Positions 8,332-14,965 of a DNA stretch of 18,255 nucleotides are shown here, piece after piece. The position numbers were made by a program, and so were the translations under genes. This DNA is from CAJGDV01 sp036667875 (lineage in GTDB: Bacteria > Bacillota_I > Bacilli_A > RF39 > UBA660). A model generated the notes under the pieces. The model searched no databases. It was not told where the DNA came from and was given only the letters and a program-made list of their open reading frames with translations. The DNA lies in the NCBI GenBank assembly GCA_036667875.1, contig JAVWTD010000023.1, positions 1-18,255 on the forward strand, written 5' to 3'. Numbering within the stretch: position 1 is the stretch's first letter; every line of letters starts with the position of its first letter.

Positions 8332-8952
8332 TTAGTTTACACTTATTAATTCTGCTATATAAATTGTTTGATGAAGTTCATCATCTTTTGTACAAGTAAC
8401 AAGTGTTAATGTTGTTTTTTTATAATTTTTATATATTCCTATTGTTCCTGTTTTATTTTGTAGATATATGTTTGTTATTTTATAAGCATATTTAGTTCCT
8501 TGATAGGTTACGTAAGCATAGTCTCCTATTTCTAGTTGGTATAAATCTTTAAAATAACTTATATATGAGTCACCTGAGTGAGCTGCTAAAATGAAGTTTC
8601 CTTTTGTAATATTAGGCATATCTGAAGTAGGTACTATGGATACATTTTTAGAAACATCATTGTCAAGTGAATTTTGGCTTACAAATCCTCTAGATAAGGA
8701 AATTTTAGGTATTTCAAGTATACCTACATAATATCCATCTATAGTTTCTTCAATTACTTCTTCACTTTCTATTTTTTCTTCTTTTGCTAATTCCTTTAGT
8801 GGTTCTTTTAAAGTATATAGATAGACATTCATTTCTGCAAATACTTTATTTTTTTTGGTTTTCAAATAATTATAAGATAATGCTGATATACTTAAAACTA
8901 TCAGTAAATATCCTATTACGATATTTCTTACTTTAGTTTTATATTTTTTAAT
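8332..8952 (-). CDS. Membrane-anchored sortase, copy 2 (probable ATT start)
   Basis: This is a paralog of the sortase at 761-1387. Catalytic His (LAAHSGD, about residue 125) and Cys (TLVTC, about 187) are present; the downstream arginine position is again Gln (HQTIYIAEL). The frame stays homologous to copy 1 through the N-terminal membrane helix (IVIGYLLIVLSIS), so an internal TTG at 8865 is too late. The frame is open only back to a TAG at 8965-8967, and the region between has no ATG, GTG or TTG in frame. The best candidate is ATT at 8950-8952, giving MKKYKTK and 207 residues, against MQKTKK and 208 residues in copy 1. A weak TTAGGA lies about 10 bases upstream, inside the end of the 56-residue gene. 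Coupled translation from that gene is likely. No adhesin substrate is adjacent. Confidence 0.85.
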   Translation of the reverse strand: MKKYKTKVRNIVIGYLLIVLSISALSYNYLKTKKNKVFAEMNVYLYTLKEPLKELAKEEKIESEEVIEETIDGYYVGILEIPKISLSRGFVSQNSLDNDVSKNVSIVPTSDMPNITKGNFILAAHSGDSYISYFKDLYQLEIGDYAYVTYQGTKYAYKITNIYLQNKTGTIGIYKNYKKTTLTLVTCTKDDELHQTIYIAELISVN

Positions 8953-8956
8953 ATTA

Positions 8957-9127
8957 TTAGTGTCCTAACATTAGTGATTGAAAACCTAGCACTGAGAAGA
9001 AAACATTTGATGTAAATTTTGTTTCTTTATTAAGAATATATCCAATTAGAGCTTTTAATTTAAAATATTTTGGTGTTTTAGTTGACACTCCTCTGTAAAG
9101 GTCAACTTTGTCATTAGTGTATTTCAT
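8957..9127 (-). CDS. Small 56-residue protein heading the second sortase operon
   Basis: An unannotated small gene read from the minus strand: ATG at 9127, TAA at 8957-8959, 56 residues beginning MKYTNDKVDLYRG and ending in the hydrophobic stretch VFFSVLGFQSLMLGH. A strong AAGGAG ribosome binding site and a sigma-A promoter precede it, which support real translation. It has no signal peptide, sorting motif or recognised domain. Its stop codon is only four bases before the proposed ATT start of the sortase, so it may drive translation of that gene by coupling. In the paralogous operon this place is taken by the large adhesin; I see no similarity between the two. It could be a regulatory or accessory peptide. 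Confidence 0.65.
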   Translation of the reverse strand: MKYTNDKVDLYRGVSTKTPKYFKLKALIGYILNKETKFTSNVFFSVLGFQSLMLGH

Positions 9128-9175
9128 TTTTTTGCTCCTTTCTTAAAAAAGATTTTAGTTCTTTCAAATTGTTTT

Positions 9176-9204
9176 ATAATAACATATTTAGAGTGTATTT
9201 GCAA
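9176..9204 (-). promoter_or_regulatory. Sigma-A-like promoter of the second sortase operon
   Basis: On the minus strand TTGCAA (9199-9204) and TATTAT (9176-9181) are separated by 17 bases. Transcription would start near 9169, about 42 bases before the small gene. Confidence 0.6.
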
Positions 9205-9263
9205 TTTTTTTCAACTCATAATTTGTATAGTAATAATTTATGCAAATTAGATTAAATATAACA

Positions 9264-9288
9264 ATAAAAAAACTACCAAATGGTAGTT
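9264..9288 (-). terminator. Intrinsic terminator after tRNA-Arg
   Basis: The minus strand has the stem ACTACC-ATTT-GGTAGT followed by seven T, ten bases after the tRNA 3' end. It separates the tRNA from the second sortase operon. Confidence 0.85.
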
Positions 9289-9298
9289 AATTCTTAAA

Positions 9299-9375
9299 TG
9301 GTGTCCTGGGAGGGATTCGAACCCCCGACCGCTGCCTTAGAAGGGCATTGCTCTATCCAACTGAGCTACCAAGAC
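9299..9375 (-). tRNA. tRNA-Arg (anticodon UCU)
   Basis: A 77-base cloverleaf on the minus strand. The acceptor strand GTCTTGG pairs with CCAGGAC, allowing one G-U pair. U8-A9 precede a D stem GCTC/GAGC, the anticodon loop is CTTCTAA (anticodon TCT), and the T loop GGTTCGAATCC is canonical. The discriminator is A and the CCA tail is encoded (9299-9301). It decodes AGA/AGG, the dominant arginine codons in such AT-rich genomes. A terminator follows directly. Confidence 0.96.
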
Positions 9376-9421
9376 AATACTTGCTCAAACAACTGAACAA
9401 GTAAATTATACAATAGATTTT

Positions 9422-10345
9422 CTAATATTTCAATACTTTTTTCAAAATTTCTTTATTTTCGACATTAAATGTTACATTTTTGACATTATAGTTGTCTTCA
9501 ACTGAGTAAAGGATAGTATAAATTACTTCTTCAAGAATTAAATCATCACTATTAAAGATTGCTTCATTAAATTGTAGATTAAGTGTTTCGTCTTTTTCAA
9601 CTGCTGAAAGTAATTTTACGTCTTGATTTAAGAAACTCATTAAATTTGTAGTGTATAGGGATGTTGAATTAAGTTCATCAATTATAATTGTTATTTTTTC
9701 TCTTGTATCATTTAAATATTTTGTAACTGGTACATAATATAAATTATCATTATATTCATTTAAATAATAAATTGTTACACTTGTTACATTATCTAAGTTG
9801 TTTATGTCATATATTTTATTAATTCCGATTGTTCTATCAATCGGATTTTTTATAAGTGTTCCATCGGTTAATTTTGTTAATATTTCTCCTTCAATAAATA
9901 CTATTACTTTATCTATATCTTCTAATTCTGTCATTGTATACACTAAAGATTCTAATGCTTTTTTATCATTTTCTTCTAAAAATGATTTTGAAAAGTTTAT
10001 TTTTAGTACTGCATCTTTTATTTCTAGGGATATTATTTTTGTTTCTTCGTTTATTATGCTTTTGAAACCACTTGGAATAAGAGATTCTCCTGGTCCTTCT
10101 TTTATTAAAATATTGGCAAGTTCTTTAACTATATCTTCATTTTTAGTGCTTTTTAATCCGATTTCTGTTTTTGCTACATAGTTATTACTATCTAATAAAT
10201 AAATGGGAGTAACTTTTAAATTTTCTGATGTATAACTTAATTCTTGTTTTATATTTTTAATTTTATTTTTGGGAATTAATAGTAAAAGAGACATGAATGC
10301 AAGAGTTGTTATTAATAATTTGGTTTTATACATTTTTTTGATCAT
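9422..10345 (-). CDS. gerM: GerM-like sporulation protein with two GerMN domains
   Basis: This 307-residue protein has one N-terminal membrane helix (about residues 9-24) and two GerMN-type domains (about 45-170 and 190-300). The first has the pattern PIYLLDSNN... EGPGESLIPSGF ... LEIKDAVLKINFS, typical of the family, and two domains is the layout of Bacillus subtilis GerM. There GerM acts in the intermembrane space between mother cell and forespore and helps assemble the SpoIIQ-SpoIIIAH channel. No lipobox cysteine is seen after the helix, whereas the Bacillus protein is a lipoprotein, so this one seems anchored by the helix alone. I chose the ATG at 10345 because AGGTGAT lies at proper spacing; a GTG at 10354 is part of that ribosome binding site. 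A sigma-E-like promoter lies upstream. Confidence 0.82.
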   Translation of the reverse strand: MIKKMYKTKLLITTLAFMSLLLLIPKNKIKNIKQELSYTSENLKVTPIYLLDSNNYVAKTEIGLKSTKNEDIVKELANILIKEGPGESLIPSGFKSIINEETKIISLEIKDAVLKINFSKSFLEENDKKALESLVYTMTELEDIDKVIVFIEGEILTKLTDGTLIKNPIDRTIGINKIYDINNLDNVTSVTIYYLNEYNDNLYYVPVTKYLNDTREKITIIIDELNSTSLYTTNLMSFLNQDVKLLSAVEKDETLNLQFNEAIFNSDDLILEEVIYTILYSVEDNYNVKNVTFNVENKEILKKVLKY

Positions 10346-10361
10346 TTTAATCACCTATTTA

Positions 10362-10389
10362 AGTATATGAAAATAAATCGCAAATATTT
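10362..10389 (-). promoter_or_regulatory. Candidate sigma-E promoter of gerM
   Basis: The -10 box CATATACT (10362-10369) is close to the sigma-E consensus CATACANT. The -35 box AAATATT (10383-10389) resembles the family's ATATT core at a 13-base spacing. gerM is sigma-E dependent in Bacillus subtilis. The -35 lies in the middle of a perfect palindrome. Confidence 0.45.
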
Positions 10390-10398
10390 GCGATTTAT
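10373..10398 (-). terminator. Perfect 26-base palindrome at the end of gerE (probable terminator)
   Basis: The two 13-base arms (ATAAATCGCAAAT and its complement) form a perfect palindrome that covers the gerE stop codon and is followed on the minus strand by ATTTTC. It can act as a weak terminator for gerE. It also overlaps the putative gerM -35 box, so an operator role is possible. Confidence 0.5.
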
Positions 10399-10601
10399 AA
10401 GACAATTTCTTTAAGTTTTAATAATTCTACGACAGCTGCAGCTCTTCCTTTTACTCCTAGTTTTTGCATAGCGTTTGATATATGATTTCTAACAGTTTTT
10501 TCACTTATCCCTAGGTGTTGTGCAATTTCTATTGTAGTATTATTTTTGATTAAGAGATTAAAGACTTCATTTTCTCTTTTGGTTAATATCTTTTTATTCA
10601 T
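10395..10601 (-). CDS. gerE: GerE, late mother-cell sporulation regulator (LuxR-type HTH)
   Basis: This 68-residue protein consists of a single LuxR/GerE helix-turn-helix domain. It closely matches Bacillus subtilis GerE (74 residues): LTKRENEVFNLL, then IAQHLGISEKTVRNHISNAMQKLGVKGR with the recognition helix SEKTVRNHISNAM conserved almost letter for letter, then VVELLKL. It lacks only a few N-terminal residues. GerE acts with sigma-K in the mother cell to activate or repress coat and maturation genes, and it is strong evidence that this organism forms endospores or derives recently from one that does. A GAGGAAAT ribosome binding site precedes the ATG, and a sigma-K-type promoter lies just upstream. 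It sits between spoIIIAH and gerM on the same strand. Confidence 0.95.
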   Translation of the reverse strand: MNKKILTKRENEVFNLLIKNNTTIEIAQHLGISEKTVRNHISNAMQKLGVKGRAAAVVELLKLKEIVL

Positions 10602-10630
10602 ATTTCCTCACTTCCTGTTTTGTCCTACTT

Positions 10631-10658
10631 TAGTTTATGAAGTTCGGAAATAAATGGT
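10631..10658 (-). promoter_or_regulatory. Candidate sigma-K promoter of gerE
   Basis: The -10 box CATAAACTA (10631-10639) matches the sigma-K consensus CATANNNTA exactly. The -35 dinucleotide AC (10657-10658) lies 17 bases upstream, just before the end of spoIIIAH. Bacillus subtilis gerE is transcribed by sigma-K, so the match agrees with known biology. Confidence 0.65.
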
Positions 10659-10659
10659 A

Positions 10660-11154
10660 CTACTTTGAGGATTGAAATTTAACAGTTATATACATTTTGT
10701 TTTGATAATTGCTTTGTACTAGGCGCATTATCTTGTTTGCTAACTTAGCGTCGTGTTCTTTTTTGTCAATTACTACTTTTATTTGATTTTTATCTATTTT
10801 AACAAATACTTCACAACCTATTTCACTGTTTATTTTACTTTCTAATTGTTCTTGTTCTCCTTTTAATACATTTAAGTTTTTCATTTGTTCGAAGGCATTA
10901 TTTTTTTCTTCTACTGTTGATTTAGCATTTGTAAGTATTGTCTTTAAAGAGTCAAGTTCATTCAAGTATTCTTCTTCTCCTTCTACTCTTAGGGCTACTA
11001 GTATAGTACTAGTTTCCACTTGTGCTACTTTCTTTTCTTTTTTTGTTTCTTTTTGATTTACTAAAATATCATTTGGCATTGTTAAATAATATATAGATAA
11101 TACTAATATTAGACTAAATAATGTTAAAAACCATATATTTTTTTTATTTACCAT
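10660..11154 (-). CDS. spoIIIAH: SpoIIIAH-like stage III sporulation protein
   Basis: This 164-residue single-pass membrane protein starts MVNKKNIWFLTLFSLILVLSIYYLTMP, clearly like Bacillus subtilis SpoIIIAH (MLKKQTVWLLTMLSLVVVLSVYYI). A short linker leads to a C-terminal domain with the family pattern: AKSTVEEKNNAFEQM, then LEGEQ-like KGEQEQLES, then KIDKNQIKVVIDKK. In Bacillus the protein sits in the mother-cell membrane and its YscJ/FliF-like domain binds forespore SpoIIQ across the gap. It is shorter than the 218-residue Bacillus protein mainly because the linker is reduced. I chose the ATG at 11154, 8 bases after GGAGG, from alignment; ATG at 11157 is almost as good. It stands alone here, with no other spoIIIA genes in view. 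No clear sigma-E promoter was found upstream. Confidence 0.9.
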   Translation of the reverse strand: MVNKKNIWFLTLFSLILVLSIYYLTMPNDILVNQKETKKEKKVAQVETSTILVALRVEGEEEYLNELDSLKTILTNAKSTVEEKNNAFEQMKNLNVLKGEQEQLESKINSEIGCEVFVKIDKNQIKVVIDKKEHDAKLANKIMRLVQSNYQNKMYITVKFQSSK

Positions 11155-11207
11155 CATTATTTCCTCCATTATCTAATTAATTATATTTTATAATTGTTTA
11201 GATAGAA

Positions 11208-11230
11208 CAAAAAAACTACTAAATGTAGTT
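11208..11230 (-). terminator. Intrinsic terminator after thrS
   Basis: The minus strand has AAAACTAC-ATTTA-GTAGTTTT followed by more T, immediately after the thrS stop codon. It separates thrS from spoIIIAH. Confidence 0.85.
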
Positions 11231-11231
11231 T

Positions 11232-12992
11232 TTATTTGCTTATTGCTTTTGTATTTATTTCTTTTAAAATCATTTCAATAAATTCTTCAATTGGTAGAGT
11301 TGTTGTTTCTTCATGTCCGAATTTTCTAAAACTTATTAGTTTGTTGTCTCTTTCATTATCTCCAATTATTAATGAATAATTTATTTTTCTTGTTTGACTT
11401 TCTCTCATTCTATATCCTAATTTTTCATTTCTTGAATCTAATTCAACGCGTATCATTTCTTTTTTTAACATTTCTTTTATTTCTTCTGCATATTCTAAAT
11501 GATATTCACATTTAACGGGTATAATATTGATTTGTGTTGGTGCTAACCATAATGGGAATAATCCTTTTGTTTCTTCAATTAAGAAGGCAGTAAAGCGGTC
11601 AAATGTTCCCATAATAGCACGATGTATTACAACTGGTCTTATTTTTGATCCAGTTTCATCAATATAAGTTAAGTCAAATCTTTCTGGAAGTAAAAAGTCA
11701 AGTTGACAAGTAGAAATTGTTATATCGTGACCTATTGCTGTCTTTATTTGGACATCTAGTTTTGGTCCATAGAAAGCTGCTTCATCTTTTGCTTCATAGA
11801 AGTTAATACCAAGTTCTACTAAAACTCTTCTAAGTTCTGTTTCTGCTTGATCCCACATTTCATCATTGTCAAAATATTTTTCTTTGTTTTCTGGATCTCT
11901 TAAAGATAGTCTAAATGAATAATTATTTATATCAAAGTCTTTATAAACATCTAATATTAGTTTAACTACTCCTGCTACTTCTTCTTTTATTTGTTCTTTT
12001 GTAACAAATAAATGGGCATCATTTTGGCACATTGCTCTAACTCTTTCAAGTCCACATACAGCACCACTTGATTCATATCTAAAGTCGGGTGCTAATTCTC
12101 CTATACGGATTGGTAGATCTCTATAAGAGTGTAGTTTATTTTTAAATATAAGCATATGGTGTGGGCAGTTCATTGGTCTTAAAACCAATTTTTCATTTTC
12201 CATTTCCATAACTGGAAACATGTCGTCTTTGTAGTGTTCCCAGTGTCCACTTATTTTATACAATTCTGTTGATGCTAGACAAGGAGTATAGACGTGTTGA
12301 TATCCTAGTGATAGTTCTTTATCAAGCATATATCTTTCAAGTCCTCTTCTTACTGTAGCACCATTTGGTAACCATAAAGGTAAACCAGGTCCTACTAATT
12401 CATGTGTCATAAATAAATCAAGTTCACGACCTAATTTGCGATGATCACGTAATTTTGCTTCTTCAAGAAGATTTAAATGTTCTTTAAGGTCTTCTTCATT
12501 TTCAAAACAAATTCCATAAATTCTTTGTAATACTTTATTTTTTGAGTCACCTTTGTAATATGCTCCACTATGTTTTAAAAGTTTAAAATATTTTAATTGT
12601 TTTGTTGAAGAAACGTGAGGTCCTCTACAAAGGTCAACAAATTCTTCTTGTTTGTATGCTGAGATTATTTCATTTTCTGGAAGATTCTCAATCAATTCAA
12701 TTTTATATGGATTGCTTTCAAACATTTCTAATGCTTCTTTTTTAGATAACTCTAATCTTTTTATTAGTTTGTTTTCTTTTACTATTTTTTTCATTTCTTT
12801 TGAAATTATTTCTAAGGTTTCATCATTTACAATTACATCCCCAAGGTCTATATCATAATAGTATCCTTCTTCTATTACTGGTCCTACCCAAAATAATGCA
12901 TCTGGATAGATTCTTTTTACTGCGTGTGCTAATAAATGGGCACAACTGTGATTTAGAACATTTAAATTCTTATCTTCTTTTATGTTTTTCAT
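11232..12992 (-). CDS. thrS: Threonine-tRNA ligase lacking the TGS domain
   Basis: This 586-residue class II aminoacyl-tRNA synthetase charges tRNA-Thr. The N-terminal editing domain is intact: HSCAHLLAH (His15, His19) and DLCRGPH (Cys122, His126), which remove serine. The catalytic core has the zinc ligands Cys276 (RPMNCPHHM), His327 (NDAHLF) and His457 (VIHRAIMGT), plus the motif 2 arginine Arg305. The anticodon-binding domain fills the last 110 residues. The roughly 60-residue TGS domain at the start of most bacterial ThrS proteins is missing. The ATG follows GGAGGATATT and the region upstream is a T-box RNA, so this is not an assembly truncation. TGS-less ThrS is known in mycoplasmas. Expression is controlled by the T-box leader. 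Confidence 0.97.
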   Translation of the reverse strand: MKNIKEDKNLNVLNHSCAHLLAHAVKRIYPDALFWVGPVIEEGYYYDIDLGDVIVNDETLEIISKEMKKIVKENKLIKRLELSKKEALEMFESNPYKIELIENLPENEIISAYKQEEFVDLCRGPHVSSTKQLKYFKLLKHSGAYYKGDSKNKVLQRIYGICFENEEDLKEHLNLLEEAKLRDHRKLGRELDLFMTHELVGPGLPLWLPNGATVRRGLERYMLDKELSLGYQHVYTPCLASTELYKISGHWEHYKDDMFPVMEMENEKLVLRPMNCPHHMLIFKNKLHSYRDLPIRIGELAPDFRYESSGAVCGLERVRAMCQNDAHLFVTKEQIKEEVAGVVKLILDVYKDFDINNYSFRLSLRDPENKEKYFDNDEMWDQAETELRRVLVELGINFYEAKDEAAFYGPKLDVQIKTAIGHDITISTCQLDFLLPERFDLTYIDETGSKIRPVVIHRAIMGTFDRFTAFLIEETKGLFPLWLAPTQINIIPVKCEYHLEYAEEIKEMLKKEMIRVELDSRNEKLGYRMRESQTRKINYSLIIGDNERDNKLISFRKFGHEETTTLPIEEFIEMILKEINTKAISK

Positions 12993-13226
12993 AATATCCT
13001 CCTATTTTATTGTATTAAAAAAACTCCTACCATATTTCTATGAAAGGAGCGTTAAAACGCGGTACCATCCTAATTTGTTACTTAATTAATGATAACGGTA
13101 TTACCGGATTTCTCTTTCGAGTTCAACTCATGAGTAGTAGTTTATATATTGGTTTACTGGGTTTCCATCAATACCCAACTTTCTTTAAAACTATATATAT
13201 ATAAGCCTTGTCTCAATCTTCGCCTT
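12993..13226 (-). ncRNA. T-box leader riboswitch controlling thrS
   Basis: The leader carries the hallmark antiterminator sequence AGGATGGTACCGCG (13058-13071; the more usual form is AGGGTGGTACCGCG), followed by the competing terminator. Upstream, a Stem I region ends in a GGGT/ACCC apical hairpin (about 13160-13180). Its 3' side around 13133-13142 contains ACT triplets that could serve as the threonine specifier. Uncharged tRNA-Thr would bind and allow read-through into thrS. Confidence 0.93.
13014..13050 (-). terminator. Regulated terminator of the T-box
   Basis: The minus strand stem is CTCCT-TT-CATA-GAAA-TATG-GT-AGGAG followed by a run of seven T. It lies between the T-box motif and the thrS ribosome binding site, as expected for the conditional terminator. 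Confidence 0.9.
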
Positions 13227-13232
13227 AAATCA

Positions 13233-13260
13233 ATTCTACCACTTTTTTTTTATTTGTCAA
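13233..13260 (-). promoter_or_regulatory. Sigma-A promoter of the T-box/thrS unit
   Basis: On the minus strand a perfect TTGACA (13255-13260) and TAGAAT (13233-13238) are separated by 16 bases. It begins just after the stop codon of the upstream RNB-like gene. Confidence 0.8.
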
Positions 13261-13268
13261 TTATTTAT

Positions 13269-14951
13269 TTATCTTTTTTTGGTTTTTTGACTTTCTAGGG
13301 ATAAATTCTTTCTAACTGTCAAATACTCATTTTTATATAATTTGTTTATTTCCATTCGTTTATTTAAGTATTCACATAGTTCAGTTAAATAGATTCTTTC
13401 TTCTTCTAGGTTTATTTCTTTATTGTTTTCTATTATGTGTTCTATTATTAATCTTTGACATTCTAATGAAGCATAATTTCTTATTGGATTAGTGCTATGG
13501 CAATAACTTTTTAAATGAAGTCCTTTATGTCCTACATTTTTAGTAGAGTAAAGTGATGCTGAAAATACTAAGTCTAACATTTTCCTAAAATCATTAATTT
13601 TGTCTTTATCATTAGTAAGTTCTTTAATTTTGTTAAAAACTTCTTTGTCATAAGTACCTTTATTTACTCTAAAAATAAAAGGTATTTCAGGATGATTATC
13701 AAAGTATTCTGCTATAAGACAGTTTGTTAAGGTCATAAATTCAACAATCATGGATGAACCTATTCCAATATCATTTAAATTTACATTTTTTAAATTTTTA
13801 ATTGTTCTGTATATTTCTTTTTCTTCGTGTTTTGAATGAAGTTTAGAGGATAATTCATACATATTTTTAAGNNNNNNNNNNNNNNNNNNNNNNNNNNNNN
13901 NNNNNNNNNNNNNNNNNNNNNNNNNNNNNNNNNNNNNNNNNNNNNNNNNNNNNNNNNNNNNNNNNNNNNNNTAATTACCATTTTCTAATTTTTCTAATGA
14001 GCATGCATCATCATAAAGTGCAGTATGAGGAGAGTCGATTGTAATGGTTTTAACATGACGAAGGTCCATATATGAATTAGTGTCAACTGAAACATCGATT
14101 TCTTCATTAATAGTTTGAGTTATATCAAATTTATAGTCTACTTCTTTTAAACTTTTATTTGATTTTGAATTGTCATTAAGTATATTTAACATGTCATTTA
14201 AAAAGAAAACTGTTCTTTCGGAATCTTTATTTTTATTTAAAGAAGTTTTTATAGATTCAAGCATTTTAACTCTGACGCTATTAGGTATTTTAACATTTTT
14301 ATCGGATATAAATAATTTAATTATTTTTTCAAAGTAATTAAGATCTGAATTATATTCTTTTTTGGTTGAAAGTTCTATATATTTATCTATAACCTCTTCT
14401 ATAAAATATTTTTCATCGTGTGCTAAAATATAGTCTGGGAAAGTTTTTAATAGTTCATATATATAATTTAAATTTCTTAAATCAAAAATAAAGTAACTTA
14501 AAAGAGCCATATCAGATGGGTTTTTTGAAGTATTTTCATAAGTAACCTTTAATGAGGTAACTTTAATTATATCTATTATTTTACGAGAAATGAATTCGTT
14601 ATTATCAAATTCTCTTTTCTTTTCTTGTTCATAATAATTAGGTATTGCATTTAGATGCTTAAATTTTACATTATTAGAATAACATATTTCTTTAATTGTT
14701 TTTAAACTTTTTAATACTTCTTTTTTCTCTGTTTCATCTTTAACTTCTTCAAAACAACTAAATATTTTATATAAATATTTGCATTTTGATGTTGTAGGGT
14801 TTGTTCCTAATTTTATAACTTCAGATTTTAAGAAGGCTAATAATAACTTTCTTACTCCTACATTGTCTAACTTGAATGTTTCTTTTAATAATTGAATGTC
14901 TATTTGACCTTTTTTTCTTAGAATTCTACCTAGTTCTTCATATACTTCCAT
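13269..14951 (-). CDS. Divergent RNB-domain (RNase II/R-like) protein, interrupted by assembly gap
   Basis: The C-terminal half resembles the RNB exonuclease domain: TITIDSPHTALYDDACSLEKLENGN (residues 302-326) corresponds to the catalytic TIDxxxxxDxDDA motif, and after the gap come EFMTLTNCLIAEYF, IPFIFRVN and a CHSTNPIRNYASLECQRL block like the family signature HFTSPIRRY. Of the four active-site aspartates, three are present (Asp306, Asp314, Asp315) and the second is Leu312. The first 300 residues are helical, start like a winged helix, and show no cold-shock domain. The 100-N gap at 13872-13971 removes the heart of the domain; in RNase R this interval spans roughly 110-130 residues, so far more than 100 bases is missing. 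The start follows TAGGAGTG, 14 bases after the dnaI stop, so it belongs to the dnaB-dnaI operon. The role is unknown. Confidence 0.75.
   Translation of the reverse strand: MEVYEELGRILRKKGQIDIQLLKETFKLDNVGVRKLLLAFLKSEVIKLGTNPTTSKCKYLYKIFSCFEEVKDETEKKEVLKSLKTIKEICYSNNVKFKHLNAIPNYYEQEKKREFDNNEFISRKIIDIIKVTSLKVTYENTSKNPSDMALLSYFIFDLRNLNYIYELLKTFPDYILAHDEKYFIEEVIDKYIELSTKKEYNSDLNYFEKIIKLFISDKNVKIPNSVRVKMLESIKTSLNKNKDSERTVFFLNDMLNILNDNSKSNKSLKEVDYKFDITQTINEEIDVSVDTNSYMDLRHVKTITIDSPHTALYDDACSLEKLENGNXXXXXXXXXXXXXXXXXXXXXXXXXXXXXXXXXXLKNMYELSSKLHSKHEEKEIYRTIKNLKNVNLNDIGIGSSMIVEFMTLTNCLIAEYFDNHPEIPFIFRVNKGTYDKEVFNKIKELTNDKDKINDFRKMLDLVFSASLYSTKNVGHKGLHLKSYCHSTNPIRNYASLECQRLIIEHIIENNKEINLEEERIYLTELCEYLNKRMEINKLYKNEYLTVRKNLSLESQKTKKR
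13872..13971. other. Assembly gap (100 N) inside the RNB-like gene
   Basis: Exactly 100 N. The reading frame happens to continue across it, but the family needs many more residues here, so the length is a placeholder. Confidence 0.97.
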
Positions 14952-14965
14952 AATACACTCCTATT

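Noticed and set aside
13790..13981. A short minus-strand frame across the second N gap
   Set aside because: It is an out-of-frame product of the N run inside the RNB-like gene.
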